Assembly: GCA_022709775.1 (NCBI GenBank)
Contig: JAKLIE010000151.1
Location: 1 to 5,608, forward strand
Reading direction: 5' to 3'
DNA length: 5,608 bases
Origin: Pseudomonadota bacterium
GTDB taxonomy: Bacteria > Pseudomonadota > Gammaproteobacteria > Burkholderiales > Casimicrobiaceae
Both the position numbers and the translations under genes were made by a program. Below, piece after piece: positions 5,534-5,608 of this stretch; the stretch's first letter is position 1; each line of letters begins with the position of its first letter. Below the pieces are notes generated by a model. It was not told the origin of the DNA. It was given only the letters and a program-made list of their open reading frames with translations, and made no database searches.

Positions 5534-5607
5534 TGGAGCGGGTGAAGGGAATCGAACCCTCGTCGTAGGCTTGGGAAGCCTCTGCTCTACCATTGAGCTA
5601 CACCCGC
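5534..5607 (-). tRNA. tRNA-Gly(CCC)
   Basis: A complete 74-nt cloverleaf on the minus strand. The acceptor stem GCGGGTG pairs with CACCCGC over seven pairs. The D arm is GCTC-AATGGTA-GAGC. The anticodon stem has arms GAGGC and GCCTA around loop TTCCCAA, placing CCC at positions 34-36 to read GGG. The outermost pair of this stem is G-A, which I recall as also present in betaproteobacterial homologues. The T arm is GAGGG-TTCGATT-CCCTT. The discriminator base is T (5537) and CCA is encoded (5534-5536). The 5' end lies one base inside the window edge, so its promoter is outside. It reads toward the EamA transporter gene 78 bp downstream. Confidence 0.97.
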
Positions 5608-5608
5608 G

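Noticed and set aside
4898..5545. Plus-strand open frame of 215 codons antisense to the second transporter
   Set aside because: Arginine/glutamate-rich shadow with no motif, and it runs into the tRNA gene.
5534..5607. tRNA gene as an integration site of a mobile element
   Set aside because: No integrase gene, no repeat of the tRNA 3' end elsewhere in the window, and no change in base composition next to it.

Overview
The window is GC-rich (about two thirds G+C, strong G/C preference at third codon positions) and looks like chromosomal DNA from a proteobacterium, most likely a betaproteobacterium. Reasons: the family content, the tRNA-Gly(CCC) sequence with encoded CCA, the codon bias, and a GGGGTCAGATT-type intergenic palindrome of a kind I associate with proteobacterial genomes. 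No marker gene fixes the genus. Most of it reads as ordinary metabolic and transport DNA. I see no CRISPR array, toxin-antitoxin pair, phage gene, insertion sequence with a transposase, or defence system.

Layout, minus-strand block 1-3913, in transcription order from right to left: a ten-helix EamA/DMT-family transporter (3011-3913); a 76-bp gap with a weak bulged hairpin; an NAD(P)-dependent beta-hydroxyacid dehydrogenase of the GarR/MmsB type (2023-2934); a perfect 17-bp inverted repeat filling the gap to the next gene (1985-2020); a HisN-type histidinol-phosphatase of the inositol monophosphatase superfamily (1187-1978); 8 bp later an extended-SDR NAD-dependent epimerase/dehydratase (144-1178); and the first 32 codons of another gene that leaves the window (1-97). 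Spacing and shared orientation suggest one transcription unit, or two if the palindrome or the 76-bp gap divides it. The genes do not form a pathway I recognise.

Right part: a 255-bp divergent intergenic region carries a good sigma-70-like promoter (TTGACC, 16 bp, CATAAT) driving a small DsrE/DsrF-like lipoprotein (4169-4603, plus strand). This converges, 12 bp apart, on a second EamA-family transporter (4616-5455, minus). Upstream of that transporter is a 78-bp structured GC-rich leader and then a complete tRNA-Gly(CCC) gene (5534-5607, minus). The tRNA and transporter may share a transcript.

The points most worth a second look are the palindrome that occupies the upstream side of the hisN start, the altered substrate-loop motif of the GarR-like dehydrogenase, the partial gene at the left edge, and two start-codon traps: one ORF reading through the tRNA and another running about 550 codons upstream of the lipoprotein. 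I did not find a convincing undescribed biological system.
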